Source of the DNA: Rhizobium sp. 007
GTDB lineage: Bacteria > Pseudomonadota > Alphaproteobacteria > Rhizobiales > Rhizobiaceae
NCBI RefSeq assembly: GCF_015353075.1
Contig: NZ_CP064188.1
Span: 1,240,001-1,304,000 of the forward strand
Reading direction: 5' to 3'
DNA: 64,000 bases
The notes under the pieces were generated by a model, which worked only from the letters and a program-made list of their open reading frames with translations, was not told the DNA's origin and did no database searches. The first letter of the stretch is position 1. Every line of letters starts with the position of its first letter. The position numbers were made by a program, and so were the translations under genes. Below, piece after piece: positions 8,779 to 17,850 of this stretch.

Positions 8779-10011
8779 ATGGCTATCCGCAAATTCGCAG
8801 TTCTGGGCGCTTTGGCACTTGCCGGCGTCTCGCTCTTCGGCCTTTCAGCCAAGGCGGAAGACGTTACCATCAGCGTCTGGTCGCTTGATCGCGACATTCA
8901 ACCAGCGCCCAATCTCGTCAAGGAATTCAACGCGCAGAACAACGGCATTAAGATCGAGTACCGCCTGATCCAGTTCGATGACGTCGTTACCGAAGCGATG
9001 CGCGCCTATGCCTCCGGTCAGGCGCCCGACATCATTGCCGTCGATAATCCGGAACACGCGATGTTCGCTTCGCGTGGCGCCTTCCTCGATCTGACCGACA
9101 TGATCTCGAAGTCGACCGTGATCAAGCCGGAGAATTATTTTCCCGGGCCGCTGAAGTCGGTCGAATGGGACGGGAAATACTATGGCGTGCCGAAAGCAAC
9201 CAACACGATCGCCCTCTACTACAACAAGGATATGTTCAAGGCGAAGGGCCTCGACCCGAACAAGCCGCCGCAGACCTGGGATGAGCTCGTTGAAGACGCG
9301 CGCAAACTGACCGATCCGGCTAAGAACGTCTATGGCTTGGCCTTCTCTGCAAAAGCCAACGAGGAGGGCACCTTCCAGTTCCTTCCCTGGGCCCAAATGG
9401 GCGGTGGCGGCTACGAGAACATCAATGCCGACGGCGCTGTCAAGGCGCTTGAGACCTGGAAGACCATTATGGACGAGAAGCTTGCCTCGCCCGATACACT
9501 GACGCGCGGCCAGTGGGACTCGACCGGCACTTTCAATTCCGGCAATGCAGCAATGGCGATCTCCGGTCCGTGGGAACTCGACCGCATGGTGAAGGAAGCC
9601 AAGTTCGATTGGGGTGTAACGCTGCTTCCGGTTCCGAAGGCAGGCGCGGACCGCTCGTCGGCCATGGGCGACTTCAACTGGGCGATCTTCGCAAGTTCCA
9701 AGCACCCGGCCGAAGCCTTCAAGGCGCTTGAATATTTCGCCTCTCAGGACGACAAGTTGTTCAAGAACTACGGCCACCTTCCGGCCCGTTCCGACATCAC
9801 CACCCCGGTGACCGGCGAAAAGCTGAAGGATGACGCTCTCAAGGTCTTCCTCGAGCAGATGAAATATGCCAAGCCCCGCGGCCCGCACCCGCAGTGGCCG
9901 AAGATCTCCAAGGCGATCCAAGACGCAATACAGGCAGCATTGACGGGCCAGATGAGCGCCAAGGAAGCACTCGACCAGGCCGCCGACAAAATCAAGGCCG
10001 TTCTTGGATAA
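8779..10011 (+). CDS. ABC transporter sugar-binding protein (family 1)
   Basis: The 410-residue periplasmic binding protein has a Sec signal peptide (about 26 residues, cleavage after SAKA) and the family 1 fold with [17 protein letters not shown] and a late [15 protein letters not shown]. It captures a carbohydrate for the permeases at 10141 and 11040. A GGAG ribosome site precedes the ATG. Hairpins lie on both sides of the gene, which fits the usual excess of binding protein over membrane subunits. Confidence 0.9.
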   Translation: MAIRKFAVLGALALAGVSLFGLSAKAEDVTISVWSLDRDIQPAPNLVKEFNAQNNGIKIEYRLIQFDDVVTEAMRAYASGQAPDIIAVDNPEHAMFASRGAFLDLTDMISKSTVIKPENYFPGPLKSVEWDGKYYGVPKATNTIALYYNKDMFKAKGLDPNKPPQTWDELVEDARKLTDPAKNVYGLAFSAKANEEGTFQFLPWAQMGGGGYENINADGAVKALETWKTIMDEKLASPDTLTRGQWDSTGTFNSGNAAMAISGPWELDRMVKEAKFDWGVTLLPVPKAGADRSSAMGDFNWAIFASSKHPAEAFKALEYFASQDDKLFKNYGHLPARSDITTPVTGEKLKDDALKVFLEQMKYAKPRGPHPQWPKISKAIQDAIQAALTGQMSAKEALDQAADKIKAVLG

Positions 10012-10035
10012 TTGGCACCCAGTTAATCGCTTCGT

Positions 10036-10058
10036 CTTCTCCCCGCTCCGGGGAGAAG
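10036..10058 (+). terminator. Strong hairpin after the binding-protein gene
   Basis: CTTCTCCCC (10036-10044) pairs perfectly with GGGGAGAAG (10050-10058), loop 5 nt. A second stem, GGGGCTG (10085-10091) with CAGCCCC (10112-10118), follows before the permease start at 10141. No T run is present. The pair probably protects the upstream message and lowers permease expression. Confidence 0.55.
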
Positions 10059-10140
10059 GAGAAACTCAACCATTCCTCCCGGCAGGGGCTGTCTTCCGCG
10101 AGAGCGCCAGGCAGCCCCGTTCGGAGTTATCGGAGGCCCG

Positions 10141-11043
10141 ATGAAGAGGATCCTGATGAGCGTCAAGGACGGCCGCGGTTTCGATATCGTGCTTGTCGCC
10201 TTTCCGCTCGGCTTTCTGTTCCTGATGGCGGGTCTGCCGCTCATCTACAATGTTGTGATGAGCTTCCAAGAGGTTGACATGTTCAGCCTCGGGACCTTCT
10301 CGCGCCCCTTCGTCGGCTTCAAGAATTACACGGATATCTTCGCGCAGCCCGAGACGCTGGGGATCCTTTACAACACGCTGATCTTCGTCACCGGCTCGAT
10401 CGCCGGTCAGTTCTTGATCGGTTTCGGGCTTGCGTTGTTCTTCTGGGTGAACTTTCCCGGTGCATCGTGGCTGCGCGGTCTCTTCCTCGTGTCCTGGGTC
10501 ATGCCGGGCCTCGTTGTCGGCGCCATCTGGAACTGGATTTTGTCAGGCGACTTCGGCGTGCTCAATTTCATCCTGCGAGAAAGCGGCATCATCTCGGGAA
10601 ACATCTTCTGGCGTTCCGACCCGCACTATTCGCTCTTTGCCGTCATTATTGCCAATATCTGGCTCGGCACTTCCTTCAACATGATCCTGCTATCCGTCGG
10701 CCTTTCGGCCATCCCCGGCGATCTCTATGAAGCTGCAGAACTCGATGGTGCGAATGCCTGGCAGCGCTTCTGGACCATCACTGTGCCGATGATGCGCTCG
10801 ACGATCGGCGCCATCATCGCCCTTGGCCTGATCTTCACGCTGCAACAGTTCGACCTCTTCGCCGCGATCACCTCTGGCGGGCCGAACAATTCCTCAAATG
10901 TAACGCAATACTGGGCCTGGGAGTTGTCTTTCCGCCAATATGATTTCGCCAAGGGTGCCACGATCTCCGTCATCATGATCGTCTTCGTCATGATCGCCTC
11001 TGTGGTCTATGTCCGCTCGACACGCCATGAGGTGCGCGGATGA
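10141..11043 (+). CDS. ABC sugar permease (MalF/UgpA type)
   Basis: The 300-residue inner-membrane protein has six or so hydrophobic segments and the EAA loop that contacts the ATPase (EAAELDGANAWQRF, about residues 200-213). It forms a heterodimer with the next gene product, whose start codon overlaps its stop (ATGA at 11040-11043). It imports the sugar delivered by the binding protein encoded at 8779. Confidence 0.9.
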   Translation: MKRILMSVKDGRGFDIVLVAFPLGFLFLMAGLPLIYNVVMSFQEVDMFSLGTFSRPFVGFKNYTDIFAQPETLGILYNTLIFVTGSIAGQFLIGFGLALFFWVNFPGASWLRGLFLVSWVMPGLVVGAIWNWILSGDFGVLNFILRESGIISGNIFWRSDPHYSLFAVIIANIWLGTSFNMILLSVGLSAIPGDLYEAAELDGANAWQRFWTITVPMMRSTIGAIIALGLIFTLQQFDLFAAITSGGPNNSSNVTQYWAWELSFRQYDFAKGATISVIMIVFVMIASVVYVRSTRHEVRG

Positions 11044-11867
11044 GTGATACAAACCGCAACCGACTGATGTTCGCAATCGCCATCGCCATGGCGGCGATCT
11101 ATCTCTTTCCGCTCTACTGGATGTACATCACGGCGCTGAAAAGCGGCTCGGAGATGTTCGCTACGCCGCCGAGCTTCTGGCCGTCTTCTCCGCAATGGAG
11201 CACCTATGCCTATGTCTGGGAGAGCCGGAACATGGGCCGCTATCTCTGGAATTCGCTGGTGATCGCGCTCGGTTCCGTGGCGCTCATCACCATTCTCGGC
11301 GTTGGCTGCGCTTACGTGCTGGCGCGTTATCGCAGCATCTGGGTGGATATTGGCCTGTTCCTGATCCTCATGCTGCAGGTTCTTCCGGCCTCCCTGATGG
11401 TTACACCGATCTTCGTCGGGTTCTCGCAGCTCGGCATGCTCAACTATCCGCGCCTTGCCGTTATCATCGCCATTGCAGCAAAAAGCATGCCCTTCTTCGT
11501 CGTCCTCGTCCGTGCCACCTTCATGGCCGTGCCGCAGGAACTGGAAGAGGCCGCTCTTGTCGACGGCAATTCCCGCATCGGCGCCTTCTTCAACATCGTC
11601 CTGCCGCTGGCGCGCAACGGCATCCTCGTCAGCGCGATCCTCATTTTCATGCAGGCCTTCGGCGAATTCGTCTATGCGAAATCGATGATCCAGGCCGCCG
11701 AGCTTCAGCCGGCGAGTGTCGGTCTCAATTCCTTCATGGGACCGAACACCAACGAGTGGAACAACATCATGGCCTACGCCACGATGTATGTAACGCCGAT
11801 CCTCGCCATTTTCGTTCTCTTGCAGCGCCGCATCGTATCCGGCCTCACCTCGGGAGCCCTCAAATGA
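11040..11867 (+). CDS. ABC sugar permease (MalG/UgpE type)
   Basis: The 275-residue second permease has six predicted membrane segments and an EAA loop (EEAALVDGNSRIGAFF, about residues 168-183). It overlaps the upstream permease by 4 bp and the downstream ATPase gene by 4 bp, so the three are translationally coupled. It completes the membrane channel of the importer. Confidence 0.9.
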   Translation: MSDTNRNRLMFAIAIAMAAIYLFPLYWMYITALKSGSEMFATPPSFWPSSPQWSTYAYVWESRNMGRYLWNSLVIALGSVALITILGVGCAYVLARYRSIWVDIGLFLILMLQVLPASLMVTPIFVGFSQLGMLNYPRLAVIIAIAAKSMPFFVVLVRATFMAVPQELEEAALVDGNSRIGAFFNIVLPLARNGILVSAILIFMQAFGEFVYAKSMIQAAELQPASVGLNSFMGPNTNEWNNIMAYATMYVTPILAIFVLLQRRIVSGLTSGALK

Positions 11868-12934
11868 CCACTCAGATCGAGCTTGCCGGCGTCAACAAGC
11901 ATTACGGCGCCTTCCACGCTCTCAAGAACATCAACCTGTCGATTGCCAAGGGGACGTTCGTGGCGCTCGTCGGCCCTTCCGGCTGCGGCAAGTCCACGCT
12001 TCTGCGGTCTCTCGCGGGCCTTGAAAGCATCTCTGAGGGCAATCTTAAGATCGCTGGGGAGTTGATGAACAACGTGCCGCCGCGCAAGCGCGACGTGGCA
12101 ATGGTCTTCCAGTCCTACGCGCTTTATCCGCATATGACGGTCGAGCAGAATCTCACATATAGTCTGCGCATCCGCGGCGTCGCCAAAGCCGAGGCGAAGA
12201 AAGCCGCCGAGGAAGTCGCTGCCACTACCGGCCTGTCGCATCTCCTGAAACGCTATCCGCGCGAACTTTCAGGCGGCCAGCGCCAGCGCGTCGCCATGAG
12301 CCGCGCCATCATCCGTCATCCGAAGGCATTCCTCTTTGACGAACCGCTTTCCAATCTGGACGCGGCGCTGCGCGTCCATATGCGCAAGGAAATCCGTGCG
12401 TTGCACGACCGGCTTCACGCGACTTCCGTTTACGTTACCCACGACCAGATCGAGGCGATGACTATGGCCGATCACGTCGTCGTCATGCGCGAGGGCGTCA
12501 TCGAGCAGCAGGGAAGGCCGCTTGATCTCTACGACACGCCTGCCAACAAATTCGTCGCCGGCTTCATCGGCTCGCCCGCAATGAACTTTATCCCGGCGAT
12601 CGTCGGCGAAGATGGCGCAAGCCTGACGCTCGACCTCGGCCCGCTGAAGCACAAGCTGACGATCTCCAGCAAACTGCAACCCGGCCGCAAAGTGACCGCC
12701 GGCATTCGCCCCGAGCATATCGGCATCACCGGCCAAGGGCAGGGCACCTTCGACGTTCCGGTCGCCGTCGTGGAATCCACGGGTTCTTCGACCTTCATCA
12801 CTGCGGCAACCGGACCTGAACTTACCATTGTCGAAACCGGTCGCGGAAATGCACGGGCAGGAGATACCATCGGCGTGATTATCGATCCAGAGAAGCTTCA
12901 CCTCTTCGATGAGACAAGCGGCGTCAGGATCTGA
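11864..12934 (+). CDS. ABC transporter ATP-binding protein (UgpC/MalK type)
   Basis: The 356-residue ATPase has Walker A GPSGCGKST (about residues 36-44), signature LSGGQRQRV, Walker B FLFDEP and H-loop YVTHDQ, followed by the TOBE-type C-terminal domain of MalK/UgpC-class subunits (AGIRPEHIG). The ATG at 11864 overlaps the permease stop. A much longer in-frame extension back to 11195 is antisense-free but runs through the permease gene and is not real. It energises the importer and may be regulated through its C-terminal domain. Confidence 0.92.
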   Translation: MTTQIELAGVNKHYGAFHALKNINLSIAKGTFVALVGPSGCGKSTLLRSLAGLESISEGNLKIAGELMNNVPPRKRDVAMVFQSYALYPHMTVEQNLTYSLRIRGVAKAEAKKAAEEVAATTGLSHLLKRYPRELSGGQRQRVAMSRAIIRHPKAFLFDEPLSNLDAALRVHMRKEIRALHDRLHATSVYVTHDQIEAMTMADHVVVMREGVIEQQGRPLDLYDTPANKFVAGFIGSPAMNFIPAIVGEDGASLTLDLGPLKHKLTISSKLQPGRKVTAGIRPEHIGITGQGQGTFDVPVAVVESTGSSTFITAATGPELTIVETGRGNARAGDTIGVIIDPEKLHLFDETSGVRI

Positions 12935-12940
12935 CGCCGC
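12918..12940 (+). terminator. Terminator hairpin at the end of the sugar operon
   Basis: GCGGCGTCAG (12918-12927) pairs perfectly with CTGACGCCGC (12931-12940), loop GAT, followed by CTTTC. The stem includes the stop codon of the ATPase gene. It separates the operon from the convergent aldo/keto reductase. Confidence 0.65.
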
Positions 12941-12950
12941 CTTTCAAGAT

Positions 12951-13982
12951 TCAGCGTCCGCCTTCCATCTTGCGGTGGCGCTGGTTGATGCCATGCTCAC
13001 CATAGGGATATTGCCCGGGCGTCGGCGCGCTGACTTCGTTGAGCCTGGTGGTCTCCTCAAGTGAAAGCGCAAAGCTGGCGGCATTGAGATTGTCGGCGAG
13101 CTGCTCAGGATTTCGCGCGCCGAGAATGACGGAGGTCACTGCCGGGCGCGCCGCCGTCCAGGCAAGGGCCACTTGCGCCATGCTGACGCCGCGGGCTCTC
13201 GCAATCTCCTCGACCACCCCGATAACTGCCCAGGTGCGCTCCTGCGCATTGCGGGCTTCGAAGGCTTCGCCGCCGCGCGTTGGATTTTCGCCAAGACGGG
13301 TTGCGCCGGTCGGCATCTGATCACGCTTGTACTTGCCAGTCAGCCAGCCACCGCCAAGCGGTGACCAAGGAAGCAACCCCAGGCCGGCATCCTGGCAGGC
13401 GGCGACGATTTCAAGCTCGATATCGCGCATCAGCAAATTATATTGCGGCTGAAGCGTGACCGGCCGTGTGTAGCCGCGCGCCTTGGCAATTTCGGAAGCC
13501 TTGGCAATGTGCCAGGCGACATAGTTGGAAAAACCGTAGTAGCCGATCTTGCCCGCTGAAACGGCATCATCGAGAAAGCGCAGAGTCTCCTCGATGGGCG
13601 TCAGCGCGTCCCAAGCATGCATCTGGTAAAGATCGATATGCTCGATGTCCAAGCGACGGAGCGAGTCGTTGAGCGCCTGGTTAAGATGTCTGCGTGAGAG
13701 ACCGATATCGTTCGGACCCGGACCCATCGGGAAGCGGCCTTTGGTTGCGATCACGGCCTGCTTTGCCTCGGTCGGCCGCGTCTTCAGCCAGCGGCCGATG
13801 ATCTCTTCGGATTTGCCAGCGCTATATACGTCGGCGGTATCGATGAAATTGCCGCCCCAGGCGAAATAATCGTCGAGCAGCTTGTAAGAGGCGGCCTCGT
13901 CCGCCTCCGCACCAAAGGTCATCGTGCCGAGACAATAGGCGCTCACGATTGTGCCGCTGTGGCCGAGTTTGCGATAGTCCAT
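12951..13982 (-). CDS. Aldo/keto reductase
   Basis: The 343-residue NADPH-dependent reductase has the catalytic tetrad in order: Asp and Tyr in FIDTADVYS, Lys in VIATKG, His in YQMHAWD. The cofactor-binding end carries SVILGARNPEQL. The ATG at 13982 is set by AGGAGGT six bases upstream. It is divergent from a LysR regulator, which probably controls it. It likely reduces an aldehyde or ketose, and the substrate is unknown. Confidence 0.88.
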   Translation of the reverse strand: MDYRKLGHSGTIVSAYCLGTMTFGAEADEAASYKLLDDYFAWGGNFIDTADVYSAGKSEEIIGRWLKTRPTEAKQAVIATKGRFPMGPGPNDIGLSRRHLNQALNDSLRRLDIEHIDLYQMHAWDALTPIEETLRFLDDAVSAGKIGYYGFSNYVAWHIAKASEIAKARGYTRPVTLQPQYNLLMRDIELEIVAACQDAGLGLLPWSPLGGGWLTGKYKRDQMPTGATRLGENPTRGGEAFEARNAQERTWAVIGVVEEIARARGVSMAQVALAWTAARPAVTSVILGARNPEQLADNLNAASFALSLEETTRLNEVSAPTPGQYPYGEHGINQRHRKMEGGR

Positions 13983-14190
13983 GTTAACCTCCTGATACAT
14001 CAAAGCCGCGACACCAAGGGCGGCCACCGTCTCGCATCATCGGCACCGATGGCGGCCGTGCTGCAGCCAACGCTTCTTTTCCTGCGCAGCTGTCGGAAAG
14101 GACAGCGTCGAGAAGACCGTCATGAACGAATAGGTTGATCACGTGAGGTAGAAGCAATGCCGAAAACGCCGCGAGAGAATGCGTCAGGCG

Positions 14191-14211
14191 CTTCCATCTT
14201 TCAAACGGAAG
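14191..14211. promoter_or_regulatory. Candidate LysR-type binding site
   Basis: CTTCC (14191-14195) and GGAAG (14207-14211) form an interrupted dyad with an 11-nt centre, the geometry of LysR-family boxes. It lies 44 bp upstream of the LysR start and between it and the divergent reductase. Confidence 0.45.
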
Positions 14212-14254
14212 ATTTAGATGAGATTGATCAATATGTGTGAAAAATGAGGCTCCA

Positions 14255-15145
14255 GTGGAACTACGCCAGCTCCAGTATTTTGTTGCTGCGGCAAAAGCCG
14301 AGCATTTCACGAAAGCCGCGCAGCGGTTGAACATTGTTCAGTCCGCTCTTTCGAGTTCAGTCCGGGCGTTGGAACAAGAGCTGAATGCGCAGCTTTTTGT
14401 CCGCACTACTCGAAAGGTGCGGCTGACGGCCGCCGGCAGGGCGCTGCTCGAAAAGGCGGAGATTGTCCTTGAGGCAGCGAAGGACGCACGGGAAGCGGTA
14501 AGCGCTGTTGCCCAGGCGAAATCGGGCAAGTTGAACCTCGGAACCGTTCAGGGACTGCCGGCATTTGTCGATCTGCCGTTTCTACTTGCCCGTTTTCATA
14601 AGCGTCATCCACATATCGACGTGCGGCTGATACAGGGCGGGGCGGTCCATCTCCTGGAGAAGGTCAGGAACGGCAAACTCGACCTTGCATTCCTGCCCAT
14701 GTTTGATCCGCCGGCCGACATTGCAACCGTCACCATCGCCTGCGAAGAACTGGTTGTCGTCTGCAACAAGTCGCATTCACTTGCCTCAAGCCAGGTTGTT
14801 TCGCTTGATGAAATTGCAGCTCATGCCTTTGTCGAATTCGAGCAGGATTTAGGTACGCGCAAAATCATCGATGATCTGTTTTTCACGGCGAATATTGATC
14901 GCAAGATCGCATTTGAGGTGAGCGATCTCGGCACGTTGATGGAACTCGTCGGACACGGGCTCGGCATCGCCCTCGTGCCGGAATCGGTCGCCTGCAGCCG
15001 GGCACAGACATTGAGTGTTTGCCGTCTGAAAGAAGCAGATGCATGCTGGGAAGTTGTATTGGCTTCATCGGCAACATCGGGCGACGCTCTGCCGAGACGC
15101 TTCGAGGAGATCATCGGAAGTGATGCCGCCGGCATCGAAGTTTGA
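14255..15145 (+). CDS. LysR-family transcriptional regulator
   Basis: The 296-residue regulator opens with the LysR head (ELRQLQYFVAAAKAEHFTKA) and winged helix over residues 1-60, then a substrate-binding domain ending in VGHGLGIALVPES. Two GTG starts are possible. The one at 14255 has GAGG five bases upstream and gives the usual N-terminus; the one at 14237 adds six residues. It probably regulates the divergent aldo/keto reductase. Confidence 0.85.
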   Translation: MELRQLQYFVAAAKAEHFTKAAQRLNIVQSALSSSVRALEQELNAQLFVRTTRKVRLTAAGRALLEKAEIVLEAAKDAREAVSAVAQAKSGKLNLGTVQGLPAFVDLPFLLARFHKRHPHIDVRLIQGGAVHLLEKVRNGKLDLAFLPMFDPPADIATVTIACEELVVVCNKSHSLASSQVVSLDEIAAHAFVEFEQDLGTRKIIDDLFFTANIDRKIAFEVSDLGTLMELVGHGLGIALVPESVACSRAQTLSVCRLKEADACWEVVLASSATSGDALPRRFEEIIGSDAAGIEV

Positions 15146-15244
15146 CCCGCGCCGGGTGGTGCGTGAATTACGGATACTGTCGAGGCTGGGCGGCCTATGA
15201 TCGTCTATCGTCATCATGGCCGGAAGTGAGCGAGAGGGATGAAC

Positions 15245-15445
15245 ATGAGACGGAAATTCAGTTATGCATTCGGGGCGAGTTTGATCCTGCTCGGATTGCT
15301 CTGGATCGGACAAGGTAGCGGGCTCTTCCCGTATCCTTCCTCGAGTTTCATGGTCAATCAAAGTGTCTGGATTCTATGGGGTGTCATAGTCCTGGGGATC
15401 GGCGGCATAGCTGTCTTCATCACCCATAAACTGCGCGGGGACTGA
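15245..15445 (+). CDS. Small two-helix membrane protein
   Basis: The 66-residue product has two hydrophobic helices (about residues 7-23 and 42-58) and ends in a short basic tail (HKLRGD). It has no family I can name. The ATG at 15245 is preferred because GAGAGGG lies six bases upstream; the ATG at 15239 touches that ribosome site. It stands alone after the LysR gene. Confidence 0.6.
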   Translation: MRRKFSYAFGASLILLGLLWIGQGSGLFPYPSSSFMVNQSVWILWGVIVLGIGGIAVFITHKLRGD

Positions 15446-15501
15446 TAGGCTTGCAGGTCTAAATTTGGCCGGCTGTCGCAGCAGACAGGTTCGTGGTCTG
15501 T

Positions 15502-15807
15502 TTACCCGATCTGCTGGTGAGGCAATTTCGTAAGGATCCGCAAGGACGCAGTCGCGGCTGACAAAACGGCCAACAGAAAGGCCCCAAGCTTATAGAAATC
15601 CGCCCCAGCCGTGTTGGACGCATGCAAGTGCCTATCCCGGTCATGAAGCGGCCTCCCTGTTATATCAGTGACTTCCGAGCGCTTACCTAAAGTGTCGGTT
15701 GAAATAAAATCTACGATGACAGCAACGTTCGTAGGTTTTGACCATGCTTCGCACTGCTGCGGTTTCGTTTCGCAGTAGTCGTCGAAAAATCCGGATATAA
15801 CTCTCAT
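15502..15807 (-). CDS. Hypothetical protein with one possible membrane helix
   Basis: This frame encodes 101 residues with a polar N-terminal part and a hydrophobic segment near residues 72-88 (LGAFLLAVLSAATASL). No family is recognised and no strong ribosome site precedes the ATG. It is kept because composition is plausible and nothing else occupies the space, but it may not be expressed. Confidence 0.3.
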   Translation of the reverse strand: MRVISGFFDDYCETKPQQCEAWSKPTNVAVIVDFISTDTLGKRSEVTDITGRPLHDRDRHLHASNTAGADFYKLGAFLLAVLSAATASLRILTKLPHQQIG

Positions 15808-15825
15808 TTCGGCGCCTGGGGTTCC

Positions 15826-16143
15826 CTATTCGGCGACAATGCTGCCCTGATAGTCGAGGGCGATCGAAACAGCCTTGCCGTCCTTCATGCCCGAGGCCAT
15901 CCAGACGCCTTTGTCGTTGAGCTTTAGGTCTTTAACCTCCGTGTAGCCTGCATTTTCGATGCGATCCTTTGCCTGGGCTTGGGTGAAGCTGTTGGCACCT
16001 GCGACGGGGGCAGTCGGGTTCTTCGTGCCTGGTGTTGCGATCGCAGGCGTGTTTCCGGACGGGGATGGCGCAAGTGTTGCCTGGGCTAGCACAGAGAAGG
16101 CGGATGCCCCGAGGGCGGTAGCGGCTAGGATGAACGCGCGCAT
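15826..16143 (-). CDS. Small secreted PepSY-like protein
   Basis: The 105-residue protein has a signal peptide (MRAFILAATALGASAFSVLA), a Pro/Thr-rich linker and a C-terminal PepSY-like module (QAKDRIENAGYTEVKDL, then ALDYQGSIV). Such modules are thought to bind or inhibit periplasmic enzymes. The ATG at 16143 has AAGGA seven bases upstream; an upstream in-frame start would spoil the signal peptide. An EcfG-like promoter with one mismatch lies upstream. Confidence 0.72.
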   Translation of the reverse strand: MRAFILAATALGASAFSVLAQATLAPSPSGNTPAIATPGTKNPTAPVAGANSFTQAQAKDRIENAGYTEVKDLKLNDKGVWMASGMKDGKAVSIALDYQGSIVAE

Positions 16144-16183
16144 TGTTGTGTTCCTTTTTGGGATCGCCGAGATCCGTGCAAGG

Positions 16184-16208
16184 AACACCGGTCGAACTTT
16201 AAAGTTCC
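16184..16208 (-). promoter_or_regulatory. EcfG-like promoter (one mismatch) overlapping a palindrome
   Basis: On the minus strand GGAAC (16204-16208) and TGTT (16184-16187, consensus CGTT) are 16 nt apart. The 14-bp palindrome GAACTTTAAAGTTC (16194-16207) overlaps the -35. The arrangement points at the PepSY-like gene at 16143. Confidence 0.4.
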
Positions 16209-16686
16209 AGAAATTTTCCGGGCGTAAGCGGCATCTTAAGATCCCAATGCATCCCTATGATTTAACGGCCTTCTCCTGAGCTGTAACGCAATGCAAACGC
16301 ATGCCCGACAGTTGTTGAAGCCTTTAGAGCCAATCATCGTAGCCACGAAAAAACCAGCGTGGGCAAGACCATCAACGAAAACAGACTCATGGAGATTGTT
16401 TTGCTGAAATACCGGGCGCTACCACAAGGGCGTTTTGTGGTCGCCGTCCTCCTTTGCGGCAAGCTGTGGCGGCGCACCGCTCTCGGTGATCGCCGAATAT
16501 GTCAAATCCCAGCGCGAAGCGGCCCAAGGCCGCTCTCGCGTTCCTCCCCGGCCTGAACGCCGGGGTATCCCGCGAGGTTCACGATGAATTTCGACTTTGA
16601 CATGCTGGCCGGTGGCAGTTTGAACACAAATCCGGAACTTCCCGGCACCTGCGGGATTACTGCGATCAAGCAAGGAGGAACTCAAC
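16209..16686. other. Intergenic region
   Basis: Short open frames occur here but none has both a ribosome site and a recognisable or balanced product. The last 15 bp hold AAGGAGG, the ribosome site of the gene at 16687. No promoter or structured RNA was recognised. Confidence 0.35.
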
Positions 16687-17166
16687 ATGCCAAATCCAGA
16701 CGAATCCCCAGCAGTTCAGTCCATGAAGCGGGAGCAGGCCCAGCAGCGCAAGCGATCGCGAAAGGGCGAACTCGAGAAAGGACTTGAGGACACCTTTCCG
16801 GCCTCAGATCCCGTTTCGGTCACCCACACCACGGCACCATCTGGAAGAGTGGACGCCGAGGCGGCCGAGCGCGTCCAGCGGCAGCGCGACCCCGAACCGC
16901 CCGACGAACAATCTCCCTTGGTCGATGAAGCGCTCGCTGCAAGTCGAAAGCGGAACGAGGTCAGCCGCGGCGAGATCAAGGCTCTGCGATCAGAAGTAAG
17001 CCGCGTCTCAGAGTCCGCAACAGAGCTCGCCTCCGGTACGGCGCGGATCGCGAAAGTTCAGGCGAGAAGCTTTGTGTATGAAATCGAGGAGCATGTAAGG
17101 GCAAGGCCGCTGACTGCCGTCGGCATAGTTGCGGCAGTCGCCTACCTCTGGGGCGCTACCCGCTGA
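16687..17166 (+). CDS. DUF883/ElaB-like protein with C-terminal membrane anchor
   Basis: The 159-residue protein has a charged, disordered N-terminal half, a helical segment (residues about 95-125) and a C-terminal hydrophobic anchor (ARPLTAVGIVAAVAYLWGATR region) typical of ElaB/YgaM-like DUF883 proteins, which tether ribosomes or stress factors to the membrane. The N-terminal motif EDTFPASDPVS is shared by rhizobial stress-associated proteins. AAGGAGG precedes the ATG. Function here is inferred only from family resemblance. Confidence 0.75.
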   Translation: MPNPDESPAVQSMKREQAQQRKRSRKGELEKGLEDTFPASDPVSVTHTTAPSGRVDAEAAERVQRQRDPEPPDEQSPLVDEALAASRKRNEVSRGEIKALRSEVSRVSESATELASGTARIAKVQARSFVYEIEEHVRARPLTAVGIVAAVAYLWGATR

Positions 17167-17304
17167 CGCCCACTTTGGATCTTCGCTTCCTCTTGAAGTT
17201 GTAGGCCATATCGCGGCTTGGCAGATCGCTGTTACGGGACCGATCAAACCCCACCCGGCGCCCATGAGACCATTCTCGGGCTGGAAGACCCGTATGCTCA
17301 CAGG

Positions 17305-17568
17305 TCAGAAAGCATCGCGTGGGCGGCAAAAATTGAGGCCCGCAATTCTATACTGCTCCGTTTGCATGATCGTCCCGTGCGACTGTGCTGAAGTCTCGTT
17401 ATCGTCTGGCCGCACGGCGGCGCTCGTGCCCTTCATTGCCTGTGCGTCGACGCGCGCTGCAGCTTCGCGAAGCAATGTTGCGAAAACGTCAAGCGATACC
17501 CTGTCGGCGCGCATAAGCTGTCGGATCAGTGGATCGCTCATTATCTCTGACATGGTCATATCGCGCAT
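17305..17568 (-). CDS. Conserved small hypothetical protein
   Basis: The 87-residue soluble protein has a helical N-terminal half (SDPLIRQLMRADRVSLDVFA) and a polar C-terminus. A strong ribosome site (AGGAGG six bases from the ATG at 17568) supports expression. I do not recognise a named family. It stands alone between the DUF883-like gene and the next operon. Confidence 0.6.
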   Translation of the reverse strand: MRDMTMSEIMSDPLIRQLMRADRVSLDVFATLLREAAARVDAQAMKGTSAAVRPDDNETSAQSHGTIMQTEQYRIAGLNFCRPRDAF

Positions 17569-17850
17569 AGTTGCCTCCTGATGATGAAAACAATCTAGCC
17601 GCGATTGATTACAATCTAATGTAAGAGCGACGGCGAAAAGATGGCCGCAGGCCGGCCGTCAATCATAAGCCGCATTCAAGAACGTCGGATTCGCCCATCT
17701 TTTGTCGATTTTGTTGTTGCAGAGATTAGAATGCACGGCTGTGCAAAAAACCCTTCGTCCGGACCCTTTTGTCATCCCGATGTCACGCGTCAGCGTTAGC
17801 TAGCTCCAACAGGCACGCGGGGTGCGACCGCGAAACGAATGGAGAAGGTA

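Noticed and set aside
11195..11863. Long N-terminal extension of the UgpC-type ATPase
   Set aside because: It runs through the permease gene in another frame; the ATG at 11864 overlaps the permease stop and starts the normal ATPase fold.
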